From contig NZ_BMKR01000006.1 in the NCBI RefSeq assembly GCF_014644435.1, positions 62,001 to 126,000 on the forward strand: DNA of 64,000 nt. Reading direction: 5' to 3'. Positions within the stretch are counted from its first letter, which is position 1; every line of letters begins with the position of its first letter. The notes beneath the pieces are model-generated. The model saw only the letters and a list, made by a program, of their open reading frames with translations. It was not told the DNA's origin and made no database searches. Of this stretch, positions 1 to 7,404 are shown one piece after another. The position numbers were made by a program, and so were the translations under genes. Origin of the DNA: Paenibacillus albidus. Lineage in GTDB: Bacteria > Bacillota > Bacilli > Paenibacillales > Paenibacillaceae.

Positions 1-39
1 ATATACGATTTCGATGGTTTGACCTACTGCCATTTTCAT
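1..39 (-). CDS. Start of an unidentified gene, cut by the window edge
   Basis: A minus-strand reading frame begins with ATG at 39-37 and runs off the window as M-K-M-A-V-G-Q-T-I-E-I-V-Y. A strong ribosome binding site (GGAGG, 52-48) sits 8 nt upstream, and a TTGATT / TATAAT promoter with an SOS-like half site lies further up. Only 13 residues are visible, so no family can be assigned. Its place opposite a ligase/SRAP pair across a LexA-type site suggests another DNA-damage gene (YolD or Y-family polymerase operons occupy such positions), but that is a guess from context. Confidence 0.4.
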   Translation of the reverse strand, partial: MKMAVGQTIEIVY

Positions 40-58
40 CTTTACCGCCTCCGAAATA

Positions 59-126
59 GGAACGTTTGTTTGTATTATAACCGAGTCTGCAATTTTTAAT
101 CAATGGAAAAATAGAACAAACGTTCC
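59..126. promoter_or_regulatory. Divergent promoter region with LexA (SOS) box
   Basis: GAACAAACGTTC at 114-125 fits the Bacillota LexA/DinR pattern GAAC-N4-GTTC. The inverse sequence GGAACGTTTGTT at 59-70 gives a second, one-mismatch box, so 59-70 and 115-126 form a 12-bp inverted repeat. Between them, the minus strand carries TATAAT (79-74) with TTGATT about 18 nt upstream, a SigA-type promoter for the leftward gene. A TATAAT at 170-175 could serve the rightward ligase gene. LexA control of both directions is inferred. Confidence 0.65.
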
Positions 127-192
127 TTATTTCCAGCACTTACCTCACCAATTGTTCCTACCTGACATTTATAATTAGGTAGAGGTGAAACT

Positions 193-1059
193 ATGTTTAT
201 AAGTCCTATGCTGCTGCAGACGGCTTCCGGGCCGTTTTCACACAGTGATTATATATATGAACCAAAGATAGACGGCCACCGGTTGATATACTCCCAGCAA
301 GCCGGGAAGGTCAGGCTATATACGAGGCACAACAACGAATGCACCCGGCAGTACCCGGAACTGCAGCTTTCCTTTGACGACGACATTATCCTTGACGGCG
401 AGGTTGCCTGTGTTGATCCGGCCACCGGTGTATCTGATTTTGAATCGGTCATGAGTAGATTCCAGGCGCGCCGGGCGGATAAGGTCCAGCAGCTCACAGC
501 CAGCCTGCCGGCTTATTACGCTATCTTTGATATCCTGCAATACAAAGGCCAAGATCTGCGTGGGCTGCCGCTCCTGCGCCACAAAGAGATACTGGCAGGA
601 TTAACCCTCCCCTCCAGTAGCTATGGCGTAGTGCCGCATATAGACGGTGCAGGTGAGGCGTTATTCCAGCAGATTGAAGCCCAGAGAATGGAAGGTGTCG
701 TCGGAAAGCGCAAAAGCAGCATCTATGAGACCGGGCGACGCTCCCACGCTTGGCAAAAGGTAATCAACTGGACCTATGTGGATGTTTTTATCACAGGCTA
801 TCGAAAGCAGGAGTTTGGCTGGCTTGCTGCGGTCCCGTCCGGTACGTCCGATAGGCTGCGCCCGGCTGGGATAATTGAGCTCGGTGCATCACCGCTCCAC
901 AAGCAGGCATTTAGAGGCGTTGCCCAGCAGCTTGTTAAAGGCGAGGATAAGGAGTTTGTACACCTAGAGCCCCGGATGCGGGCCAAGGTGCGAATCAGGA
1001 ACTGGACTAAATCTGGTATGTTACGGAGCCCAGTGTTTGACCAATTCATATTAGGATAA
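193..1059 (+). CDS. ATP-dependent DNA ligase (LigD-ligase-like)
   Basis: This 288-residue protein is a minimal ATP-dependent DNA ligase, sealing nicks through a lysine-AMP intermediate. Motif I is E-P-K-I-D-G-H-R, with the adenylated lysine at residue 25. A motif III-like Y-A-I-F-D-I-L lies near 105-112, motif IV is E-G-V-V-G-K-R near 167, and motif V (W-Q-K-V-I-N-W) leads into an OB-fold-like C-terminus. The length matches a nucleotidyltransferase plus OB domain without added modules. The ribosome binding site AGAGGTG is 5 nt before ATG. It is followed after 25 nt by the SRAP gene, and both lie downstream of a LexA-type box, so SOS-induced repair in one operon is likely. Whether it belongs to the prophage or to flanking DNA cannot be decided here. 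Confidence 0.88.
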   Translation: MFISPMLLQTASGPFSHSDYIYEPKIDGHRLIYSQQAGKVRLYTRHNNECTRQYPELQLSFDDDIILDGEVACVDPATGVSDFESVMSRFQARRADKVQQLTASLPAYYAIFDILQYKGQDLRGLPLLRHKEILAGLTLPSSSYGVVPHIDGAGEALFQQIEAQRMEGVVGKRKSSIYETGRRSHAWQKVINWTYVDVFITGYRKQEFGWLAAVPSGTSDRLRPAGIIELGASPLHKQAFRGVAQQLVKGEDKEFVHLEPRMRAKVRIRNWTKSGMLRSPVFDQFILG

Positions 1060-1084
1060 TATAAATAATATGGAGGTGGTGTAC

Positions 1085-1759
1085 ATGTGCGGGAGATATA
1101 CGATCACCGTAACAATGGAAGAGTTAATGATTAGATATTTAACGGATGATGCTACCATTACGCATTATTCACCAAATTATAATGCGGCCCCCATGCAGTA
1201 TATACCTGCTGTGATCGGCAGCAGTACCGGTAACAGGTTGGGTGAGCTTCGATGGGGCTTGGTACCGTCCTGGGCAAAGGACGACAAGATTGGTAGCAAG
1301 ATGATCAATGCGCGGGCCGAGACGGTTGCAGAAAAGCCCGCCTTCAAACGTTTGCTCAGTTCCCGGCGCTGTCTGATCCCATCTACCGGATTTTATGAAT
1401 GGAAAAAGGAAGGCACTCATAAGCAACCCATGCGAATCTTGATGAAAGACGACAGCATCTTCTCCTTGGCTGGACTGTACGACACATGGACCGATCCAGA
1501 TGGCAATAAACTTAGTACCTCTACAATCATAACAACAGAGCCCAATAGTCTAATGGCCGATATCCATAATCGTATGCCGGTGATCCTTCGTCCGGAGGAT
1601 GAGGCCGACTGGTTGGGACGTGATAATGATGATGTACAGTCATTACTTGGGCTGTTGAAACCTTATCAGGCGTCCAAAATGAGGGCTTATCCAGTTGACT
1701 CTTCTGTAGGTAATGTGCACAATAACTCTGTCGACCTTATACAAGAAATTGCCCAATGA
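1085..1759 (+). CDS. SOS response-associated peptidase family protein (SRAP, YedK/HMCES)
   Basis: A 224-residue SRAP-domain protein. Members use the amino group and thiol of Cys2 (after Met removal) to form a thiazolidine crosslink with abasic sites in single-stranded DNA. I place the start at 1085, not at an upstream in-frame ATG, because it gives Met-Cys-Gly-Arg-Tyr and has GGAGGTGG just upstream. The key residues match YedK numbering closely: Cys2, Asn75 (N-A-R-A-E-T), Glu105 (F-Y-E-W) and His161 (H-N-R-M-P). It follows the ligase in a probable SOS operon and ends at a strong terminator. Linkage of SRAP to SOS and ligase genes is known for the family. Confidence 0.95.
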   Translation: MCGRYTITVTMEELMIRYLTDDATITHYSPNYNAAPMQYIPAVIGSSTGNRLGELRWGLVPSWAKDDKIGSKMINARAETVAEKPAFKRLLSSRRCLIPSTGFYEWKKEGTHKQPMRILMKDDSIFSLAGLYDTWTDPDGNKLSTSTIITTEPNSLMADIHNRMPVILRPEDEADWLGRDNDDVQSLLGLLKPYQASKMRAYPVDSSVGNVHNNSVDLIQEIAQ

Positions 1760-1764
1760 ACGTA

Positions 1765-1804
1765 AAACAACCCCGCCGACCACTTAAGGTTGACGGGGTT
1801 GTTT
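1765..1804. terminator. Bidirectional rho-independent terminator
   Basis: AAACAACCCC pairs with GGGGTTGTTT around a 20-nt loop. There are T residues after it on the plus strand and TTTTAC on the minus strand. It lies between the convergent SRAP and discoidin-like genes. Confidence 0.85.
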
Positions 1805-1823
1805 GCGTTACTTTCTTTTATGC

Positions 1824-2729
1824 TTATAATGAGTATTCATCTACGCTAAAAGTCAGGATTTTATCGAATATCACATAATCTTTACGATTAGTGAATGGTC
1901 CTTTATTATTGTCATGCTTGTTTATTGCATACGATGCGCTTCCTGTACCACCTTGTTTGTTCTCGTACCAAGTAATGAAGGCATTCACTTCATCCATGCT
2001 CAAGTCGAACTCTTTTTCAAGGCCGGTATTCATCGTCACGACGAGAAAGGCACGGTTGCCTATCGGCTGCTCTGGAGATGGTGACGGAGTTACGGTTGGT
2101 GTTGGTTCAGGTGTGGCTGTTGCCGTAGGTTCCGGAGTTGCCGTTGGCTGGGGGGGTGCAACCTTCTCAATCATAGCAAGTTCGTGAATGGTGAGATTTA
2201 CAGTAAGACCAGTCTGACCATTATTAGCAGATATATTTATCCTGTAATATTTATATTCGGTGTCATTATTGAACTCATATGATTTTTCCTCTCCTAATAT
2301 CCAACTTGTGACATTGCTTTGAGTATCTAGGACTACCCAATTACTTTTGTCATTCGATCCCTCAAATGTCCAGTCTTTAGGGTTGACTCCAATTGTATGA
2401 CTATTTGATTGATTAGAACCATAATATATTATATATTTAGTTATTACTTTCGCGGTCGGAAATTCGTATGCAAGCCATCCTGTAGTCTTTGATGTTCCCC
2501 ATGCCGCGTAATTAGTATTAGTTGTACTATAGTATTTGATACCATCGAACGCCTTCCAAGCCGGAGTGCCGGAAAAAGCTTCACTTGCTGAGACTATTCC
2601 TGATGGAGAGGTATTTGATGTCATTATTGGAATTGCACTTTTTTCAACTACTGTATCTGCTTTTGTACTAGAAACAAAACTAAAAATTAATAGTAAGGAC
2701 AGTATTATGGGTGTAACAATCTTCTTCAA
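1824..2729 (-). CDS. Secreted discoidin (F5/8 type C)-like protein
   Basis: The 301-residue product starts with a signal peptide (M-K-K-I-V-T-P then a hydrophobic core, likely cleaved near residues 24-25). Residues about 30-185 look like a galactose-binding/discoidin fold (A-F-D-G, W, F-P-T-A-K-V-I-T-K-Y, D-W-T-F-E-G-S-N-D). A Pro-Thr-rich linker spans about 192-222 with repeated T-P-E-P-T units, followed by an unrecognised C-terminal domain. Start is TTG with GGAG 9 nt upstream. A role in binding surface sugars outside the cell is inferred. It probably is a moron (lysogenic conversion gene) in the prophage left arm; no partner is visible. Confidence 0.75.
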   Translation of the reverse strand: MKKIVTPIILSLLLIFSFVSSTKADTVVEKSAIPIMTSNTSPSGIVSASEAFSGTPAWKAFDGIKYYSTTNTNYAAWGTSKTTGWLAYEFPTAKVITKYIIYYGSNQSNSHTIGVNPKDWTFEGSNDKSNWVVLDTQSNVTSWILGEEKSYEFNNDTEYKYYRINISANNGQTGLTVNLTIHELAMIEKVAPPQPTATPEPTATATPEPTPTVTPSPSPEQPIGNRAFLVVTMNTGLEKEFDLSMDEVNAFITWYENKQGGTGSASYAINKHDNNKGPFTNRKDYVIFDKILTFSVDEYSL

Positions 2730-2888
2730 TCAAATCATCTCCTTTAATATGTATGCATCAAGCCTACACTAATAAAGGGCGAACAAACAGTCTGTTATTC
2801 GACAAATATTTACATTACAATTGAGAGTTATAGAGGTAAAATGTGGATAGAGAGTTTTATGAAAGACTAAAAATCGTGAGGTGCTTAT

Positions 2889-3155
2889 ATGGACAATAAG
2901 GAAATACGACAAGGTGTGTCCATGAATGATAAGGAAGTACGAAGAGAACTCCGCGCTGCCGTTTTAAAGGGCGAACAAATGGTAGTCTTTTTATCGCATA
3001 ATGGCGAGCGAATTAAGGGAGTTGCAGATCTTTCAAATGATCCAGAAAGAATAAAAATCAATACGGAGGAAGGGCCTGTATGGGTGCCGATAAGCGAGGT
3101 TGAGAGTGTATCGAGGGTAATCAGGTTGAGGATTGAAGGAAAAACTGAAGATTAA
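2889..3155 (+). CDS. Small basic/acidic protein with a predicted beta domain, unknown
   Basis: An 88-residue protein with a charged N-terminus and a strand-rich part (residues about 30-80: V-V-F-L-S, I-K-G-V-A, I-K-I-N-T, V-W-V-P-I) that recalls small Sm/YolD-like barrels, although no signature confirms this. GAGGTG lies 5 nt before the first ATG; a second ATG 12 codons in also has a possible site (AAGGTG). It is on the plus strand, opposite its neighbours, with its own terminator, so it is a separate unit. The upstream gap (2730-2888) holds a loose inverted repeat near 2777-2798. Confidence 0.65.
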   Translation: MDNKEIRQGVSMNDKEVRRELRAAVLKGEQMVVFLSHNGERIKGVADLSNDPERIKINTEEGPVWVPISEVESVSRVIRLRIEGKTED

Positions 3156-3160
3156 AAACA

Positions 3161-3190
3161 AACCCGACAGGCATATACGCCCAGCGGGTT
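3161..3190. terminator. Bidirectional terminator between convergent small genes
   Basis: AACCCG/CGGGTT stem with inner GGC/GCC pairing, ending in ATTTTAT on the plus strand and TTTGTTTTTA on the minus strand. It serves both 2889-3155 and 3189-3407. Confidence 0.75.
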
Positions 3191-3407
3191 ATTTTATGTA
3201 TGCTCTAAATTCAAAACGTTCACGCATAAACCAACTGCTAGCAATCTTGATTGTTTCTGGTGAATATCCCTCCACTAGCCCGCCATAATCCATCAGGTGG
3301 CCGATTGGGTCCGGATCTTCTCGGTACCAAACAGATACCTTTGATTGGGCCAGGGCAGCCGTTAGGAAGTCTGTATCACTCTCCAGGACTTTGTATGTGT
3401 TGTTCAA
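3189..3407 (-). CDS. Hypothetical protein, 72 residues
   Basis: No family recognised. The protein is soluble-looking and contains V-S-V-W-Y-R-E-D-P-D-P and a C-terminal W-F-M-R-E-R-F-E-F-R-A-Y-I-K. Start is TTG with AGGGG about 8 nt upstream. It runs in the same direction as the membrane-protein gene upstream (gap 15 nt), so the two may be co-transcribed and end at the terminator at 3161-3190. Confidence 0.6.
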   Translation of the reverse strand: MNNTYKVLESDTDFLTAALAQSKVSVWYREDPDPIGHLMDYGGLVEGYSPETIKIASSWFMRERFEFRAYIK

Positions 3408-3422
3408 TTAAGTCGCCCCTAT

Positions 3423-3665
3423 CTAAAAAGGGAACTGAGTAAGCGAGACTATTAGAAGTAAAATACCAATAACCGAGGATAGAGCAGCCATTTTATCTTT
3501 AGTTTTAAAATATGAGGCCCCTCCATTAAATATCAATGCTCCACACATCCCCAACATTGTCCAAGACATTACCACCTGATCCTTTTCACCGAAAAAAAAT
3601 GATATGGCCAGAATGATTGTTGCTGCACTTAACAAAATACCAATTGCCCTTAGTACTTTCAGCAA
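3423..3665 (-). CDS. Small membrane protein, about three TM segments
   Basis: An 80-residue hydrophobic protein with segments near residues 5-22, 32-48 and 60-77. I start it at TTG 3665 because GGAGGTG lies 6 nt upstream; longer in-frame forms lack a better site. It sits among accessory genes left of the lysis cassette. Small membrane proteins here often act in lysogenic conversion or superinfection exclusion, but nothing in the sequence proves that. Confidence 0.6.
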   Translation of the reverse strand: MLKVLRAIGILLSAATIILAISFFFGEKDQVVMSWTMLGMCGALIFNGGASYFKTKDKMAALSSVIGILLLIVSLTQFPF

Positions 3666-3783
3666 GACATTCACCTCCACAAAAGTAAGACCCTGCACTC
3701 TGGCAAGGGCGGAACTTCCGAACTCAATAAATTAAGTATAGTTCAAATGGAACATTATGTATATGAACTCTATATCACTGGTA

Positions 3784-3797
3784 AGGAAAATTATCCT
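3784..3797. repeat. Variant copy of dispersed palindrome (AGGAAAATTATCCT)
   Basis: One mismatch from AGGAAAATTTTCCT. It directly follows, in minus-strand sense, the terminator at 3803-3838. It is the only copy not close to a start codon (119 bp from the start at 3665). Confidence 0.5.
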
Positions 3798-3802
3798 CAC
3801 AC

Positions 3803-3838
3803 GAAAAAGGGCCTCCCACTGAATTAATGGATGGCCCT
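3803..3838 (-). terminator. Terminator after the three-gene cassette
   Basis: On the minus strand AGGGCC pairs with GGCCCT and is followed by TTTTT. It lies just past the stop codon at 3848. Confidence 0.7.
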
Positions 3839-3847
3839 ATATTAGAA

Positions 3848-4306
3848 TTAGGCTAAAAAGGTTAACAAGCCAAGGTTTTTCGCTAACGTTGAAGCAACTG
3901 AGGATAATTTTATCGCTTCTGCTAGTCTACTAAAAAATTTGGCTGCGCGTGCTTTGTTCCCACTTGCGGCAGCTTCTTTAATCCTTTCAACGTCTGCGAG
4001 GTTATCGTCTCTTTCTTCGGGATCTGCGATTGTACTCTTAATTTCTTCAATGAGTTTAGCAAATAATTCTTGTGTAGGACCATCTAAACCCGATTCATAG
4101 GTTTGGTTATTGTGATCACCTTGGAAGTTGGCATTACCGGTGAAGGTAGCACCAGCAAAATTATTACCATCCATCTTTCTAGAATTATCATTATTCACGT
4201 GAATGCCTCCATTGATTGACAACTGATTTACTGTAAAACCCATTTTGAATATGTCACTAAGAGTTGTGCCTATGGCAGGGATATCTTTTAATTGGGGAGA
4301 AGACAT
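3848..4306 (-). CDS. Unknown protein: Asn/Gly-rich spacer plus helical C-terminus (cassette gene 3)
   Basis: This 152-residue protein has three parts. Residues 1-33 are a short N-terminal stretch. Residues about 34-68 are rich in Asn, Gly, Phe and Asp with a loose period (G-N-N-F-A-G, A-T-F-T-G, N-A-N-F-Q-G). Residues 75-152 are helical, ending in a hydrophobic stretch (V-A-S-T-L-A-K-N-L-G-L-L-T-F-L-A). Such N/G-rich stretches before small helical modules occur in uncharacterised conflict-system proteins; this is a resemblance in style only. It overlaps the upstream gene by 19 nt and its ribosome site is weak, so translation is probably coupled. Confidence 0.65.
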   Translation of the reverse strand: MSSPQLKDIPAIGTTLSDIFKMGFTVNQLSINGGIHVNNDNSRKMDGNNFAGATFTGNANFQGDHNNQTYESGLDGPTQELFAKLIEEIKSTIADPEERDDNLADVERIKEAAASGNKARAAKFFSRLAEAIKLSSVASTLAKNLGLLTFLA

Positions 4307-4656
4307 ACCTTTATGGACTTTTTTTTTACGTGATCAATGTACGGTGGTAGAAAATCAAAAGCTACCCAAACTCTATCCGGATCAGGAATGTAGTCGATTC
4401 CACAAATACTACAAACTTTCCAATCATCTGAAACGAGATCTGGAGAAACTACAGCGAAATCACTATCTCCATCAGGGCACTCGACTTCGTAATAAACCTT
4501 CAATTTACGACCTACTTGTGAGTACAGGTACTCAGTGACCGCTTTGATATCAGCAATACCACTTTGGGCACAAACGAAATGTGGGGAGAAATGCTTTTTG
4601 TTGTTCTGAGCCATAATTTCAAGAGTGTCGTCCAGTAAAAATTCATGCTCCAACAT
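4288..4656 (-). CDS. Unknown protein with CxxC knuckle (cassette gene 2)
   Basis: A 122-residue soluble protein. Cys pairs occur at C-S-I-C-G (about 82-86), with further Cys at about 29, 60 and 118, suggesting a small metal-binding fold. The segment after the CxxC (D-R-V-W-V-A-F-D-F-L-P-P-Y-I) is strand-like. Ribosome binding site GGGGGGAG lies 4 nt before ATG. It starts 29 nt after the 325-residue gene and overlaps the next one, so three genes form one operon. I do not recognise the family. Confidence 0.65.
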   Translation of the reverse strand: MLEHEFLLDDTLEIMAQNNKKHFSPHFVCAQSGIADIKAVTEYLYSQVGRKLKVYYEVECPDGDSDFAVVSPDLVSDDWKVCSICGIDYIPDPDRVWVAFDFLPPYIDHVKKKSIKVCLLPN

Positions 4657-4684
4657 TTTTCTCCCCCCATTCCAAGGTTATAAA

Positions 4685-5659
4685 TTATATATTCGCTGAT
4701 GGAGAATCTAATTCCTCTTCAGTGACAACTTCCTCATCTGTGGATTCAACTGTAGCAAATTTTATTTTCAAAATCAAATCAAATACATGTTGAATAGCCT
4801 CTTCACCAACGTTGGATCTAAACCATAGCCCCTCATCAGTTATTACATATGAAATTTCATCTTCAAACCCAAATGAGTAGGTAAAATTGAAAGTCAGCGT
4901 CTTTTTCTTCATTGGTTGATTTCCAAACTCTTCTTGGTATTGCAATTCATCCTCTAAATCCAATACTTGAGTGCTTGCAGTGACTTCTTTTGTAGCATAA
5001 GCACCTTCAGTCATTTTATGCTTAGCAGCTCTTAATTTTGCATTGAGCTTAATTGCAAGTTCTCTCGCTTGTGTTTCTGTAAGCTTTGTTAATTTCTCCC
5101 AAACCGGAGTATCTTGTATTTCCATGATGTCCAACATTGCTGATTTAAAAACCCGGTTTTGCGATTGGCTCGCTCTTACTTCTACAGCAAAGGGAGAAAA
5201 ATGAATCACAACATAATCAAGAACTTGCGCTTTTCGAATTACAATTTCATAATTTTCAAGGTACCGTCTCGGTGAGCCTAGATACGAAAAAGCGAGTACC
5301 ATTCTGTCTCCTACCTCAGTTGCTTTTATGAGTTTAGGTTCAGAGTCCAACTCAGGACGAAGTCCTCGTCCAAAAAGAGCCCCACTAAATTTTTTTATAA
5401 GAAAATCTTTAAAAAACTCTTTATTTTGCCAATCCGGTGACAAGTCACTCATAATCATATGGACGTTTACTGCTGTAGCACCAGCATATTGAAACTGATC
5501 CGCTATTTCCTGTCCCACTACCGGTTTCTTGTCGGCTATCGTCTTGGCCATATCTTCGATGACTGATAACTTAGTTTCCTTGTCTAACTTTTCATTTTTC
5601 AAGATTTGTTTCAGTACACCAGAAGGAACCTGCATTGCTAATACATCATTTAATGCCAA
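4685..5659 (-). CDS. Unknown 324-residue protein (cassette gene 1)
   Basis: First gene of a three-gene operon. I place the start at TTG 5659 (M-A-L-N-D-V-L) because GAGGAG lies 9 nt upstream; the in-frame extension to 5782 has no good site and an odd Tyr/Phe/Cys-rich sequence. The protein is mixed alpha/beta, has no signal peptide or TM segment, contains V-L-D-Y-V-V-I-H-F-S-P-F and ends in an acidic tail. No catalytic motif is obvious. Its position between lysis genes and the prophage end, where cargo genes cluster, makes a defence or exclusion role possible but unproven. Confidence 0.65.
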   Translation of the reverse strand: MALNDVLAMQVPSGVLKQILKNEKLDKETKLSVIEDMAKTIADKKPVVGQEIADQFQYAGATAVNVHMIMSDLSPDWQNKEFFKDFLIKKFSGALFGRGLRPELDSEPKLIKATEVGDRMVLAFSYLGSPRRYLENYEIVIRKAQVLDYVVIHFSPFAVEVRASQSQNRVFKSAMLDIMEIQDTPVWEKLTKLTETQARELAIKLNAKLRAAKHKMTEGAYATKEVTASTQVLDLEDELQYQEEFGNQPMKKKTLTFNFTYSFGFEDEISYVITDEGLWFRSNVGEEAIQHVFDLILKIKFATVESTDEEVVTEEELDSPSANI

Positions 5660-5897
5660 TTTTAATCTCTCCTCTATTTTCGAAGAGGTATGAGCAAGTC
5701 CAAAAAAGCCTCGAAATACTGGACAAAACGGTAAGATTTCGATATTATAAAGATGATAACTGTAATTGAGTGCCGAATACACTCAAGCTTTTATGGACAT
5801 GGTGGCTCATATCGCTTCATGTCTATTTTTCTGTATTCTAACCTATATTCTGGAATAATGATAGTCTTTTATTGAGACTATTTTCCTAAAAAACGAC

Positions 5898-5926
5898 AAA
5901 AAGTCCCACCAGCCGGAGCCAGTGGG
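5898..5926 (-). terminator. Terminator after lipoprotein gene
   Basis: Minus strand: CCCAC-TGGC, loop, GCTG-GTGGG, then ACTTTTTG. Its stem and the bases beyond it (AAAATC-CGAACG) are nearly repeated at 6549-6580. Confidence 0.75.
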
Positions 5927-5966
5927 CAAAATCGCGAACGTTTGGGAATTCAATTGGAAATATGTA

Positions 5967-6500
5967 TTAATTCAGAAACATAGAAGCATTATTATCACTC
6001 AAGAATATACTTTCGGCTTCTCCTTGTTCATTAAACATAAATGATATATGATAAAAACTTTTTCTTTCTTCCGAATTAACCTCTATATCGGTAAGATACT
6101 TTTTGTTTATCGAATCATAGAGATAGTCTAAATTATTTTCATGAATTTCTATGGCTTGGTCCTCACCATATATTTCTTTCATTTCTCCTTTATTCATATT
6201 GATTTCTGCGCCTTGTATGGTCTTATAGACTCCTTTAGATTCTTCACCCAATGAAAGAAGCACCACCGAATTGTCCCTGTATAAGACTTCCACTCCATTC
6301 TCGTAGCTCAAGTAATTCTTATTTCCGCTTGCTTCCCCCAACACCTTCTCTGCTGCTGCGCGACTCATACCATATTGCACAATTTGTTTTTCATCATCAA
6401 CTCTTACAATTGCAAGGTCATCTGTGGATAATCCACTGTTCGACGCCCCGCAGGCAGTGAGCAATACGAGCATCAACAATAAGACAGCACCTCGACGCAT
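5967..6500 (-). CDS. Putative lipoprotein, unknown function
   Basis: A 177-residue product. The start at 6500 follows GGGGGG by 6 nt. It opens M-R-R-G-A-V, has a hydrophobic core and a lipobox L-L-T-A-C, so lipid attachment at about Cys17 on the outer face of the membrane is expected. The mature part has mixed strands and helices with no recognised fold. Promoter not identified; it has its own terminator and stands alone, as expected of a moron. Surface lipoproteins on prophages often block superinfection, which is a possible but untested role. Confidence 0.7.
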   Translation of the reverse strand: MRRGAVLLLMLVLLTACGASNSGLSTDDLAIVRVDDEKQIVQYGMSRAAAEKVLGEASGNKNYLSYENGVEVLYRDNSVVLLSLGEESKGVYKTIQGAEINMNKGEMKEIYGEDQAIEIHENNLDYLYDSINKKYLTDIEVNSEERKSFYHISFMFNEQGEAESIFLSDNNASMFLN

Positions 6501-6548
6501 TTCTTTCCCCCCCAAGAATTTCCCTAAAGTTTACCACGAGAGAGTAAA

Positions 6549-6580
6549 AGAAAAAAGCCCACCAGTTAGAGCCAGTGGGC
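6549..6580 (-). terminator. Terminator after 6604-7026
   Basis: Minus strand GCCCAC...GTGGGC stem then TTTTTTCTTTT. Closely similar to the terminator at 5898-5926, including about 15 nt of its flank. Confidence 0.8.
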
Positions 6581-6603
6581 ATAATCCCGAACGCACAAAA
6601 TTT

Positions 6604-7026
6604 TTAGTCAGAAACCAGGATAGCGTCGAAGCTTTCAGGACCGACACGAATTGTTCCAAGCAAGTTAGAAGAAACAAATGCTGTGTAAGTCAATTGCGGG
6701 GTGATCGGCGGCACAAAGTCATCAGCAGAGAAAGTAATTACCTGCGAAGCCAGAACACTGAGATTGAAAGTCGACGTGGCCGAGTAAACCAGTGGATCAG
6801 TGGGCAGCGTTCCTCTGACAATCGTAATTGTAATTCCCACTAAAGCCAACGGAACTGTTACGGATATCGTACCTTTAAGCAGAACACGCGGATTGGTCGT
6901 AACTCCTTGCGTTACCAGCCCAACTTGTCCAAAAATCTGTGGAGTATTAATAGCCAGGATCGGAATTGCAATAGAATTGGCATAGCTGGCATTCTGTGAT
7001 GTTCTTCCGTCTACATAAGTTCCCAT
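6604..7026 (-). CDS. Beta-rich hypothetical protein, 140 residues
   Basis: The sequence is dominated by alternating hydrophobic strands rich in Thr, Val, Ile and Ser (G-T-I-S-V-T-V-P, I-T-I-T-I-V-R-G-T, Q-V-I-T-F-S-A-D-D), as in jelly-roll surface proteins of spores or virions. It has no signal peptide and a single ATG start. It sits just past the holin, has its own terminator, and a TATAAT-like box (C-A-T-A-T-A-A-T-A-C, about 7057-7066) without a clear -35 upstream. It could be a virion decoration or spore-surface protein; I cannot choose. The gap 7027-7180 holds no other gene. Confidence 0.6.
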   Translation of the reverse strand: MGTYVDGRTSQNASYANSIAIPILAINTPQIFGQVGLVTQGVTTNPRVLLKGTISVTVPLALVGITITIVRGTLPTDPLVYSATSTFNLSVLASQVITFSADDFVPPITPQLTYTAFVSSNLLGTIRVGPESFDAILVSD

Positions 7027-7180
7027 ATAAAGACCTCCCTTCTTTTTAAGATATAGTATTATATGCTAGAAAGGACATGTTGCTTGGTCATTTTATGTGG
7101 GAACAATGATGGGTTATTTTAGTCAATGCAGTTAGGACCAATAGAAACTATCCTCCTCACAGTACGGGTCTCACTGGAGG

Positions 7181-7402
7181 CTATTTTATTTTTTCATCTC
7201 CGTATCCCTTGCCCACTTCCGGGTTACTCACGATCCCCAGCACAACCAGGATACCCAGCACCGCATTCACTGCTGCTGTAACCTCGTCATATTTCTCCGG
7301 GGCCAATTGGAACCCGAAGATTGCTCCTATAGTCTGTACCCCCAGCAGCACAGCAGCTGTGAGCGATACCCACAGTCCGTAGTTACGCCATTTGTTTTTC
7401 AT
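7181..7402 (-). CDS. Phage holin (phi LC3/Holin_1-like)
   Basis: A 73-residue protein with two TM segments (residues about 10-30 and 42-58) and a charged C-terminus (G-Y-G-D-E-K-I-K). The pattern M-K-N-K-W-R-N-Y-G-L-W-V and P-E-K-Y-D-E-V-T-A-A-V-N-A-V-L-G-I-L is typical of small Gram-positive phage holins, which permeabilise the membrane to release endolysin. GAGGTG lies upstream, within the end of the endolysin gene; the genes are 2 nt apart and form the lysis cassette. Confidence 0.85.
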   Translation of the reverse strand: MKNKWRNYGLWVSLTAAVLLGVQTIGAIFGFQLAPEKYDEVTAAVNAVLGILVVLGIVSNPEVGKGYGDEKIK

Positions 7403-7404
7403 GA

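Noticed and set aside
2777..2798. Possible second SOS box
   Set aside because: The inverted repeat has wrong spacing for LexA (no GAAC-N4-GTTC).
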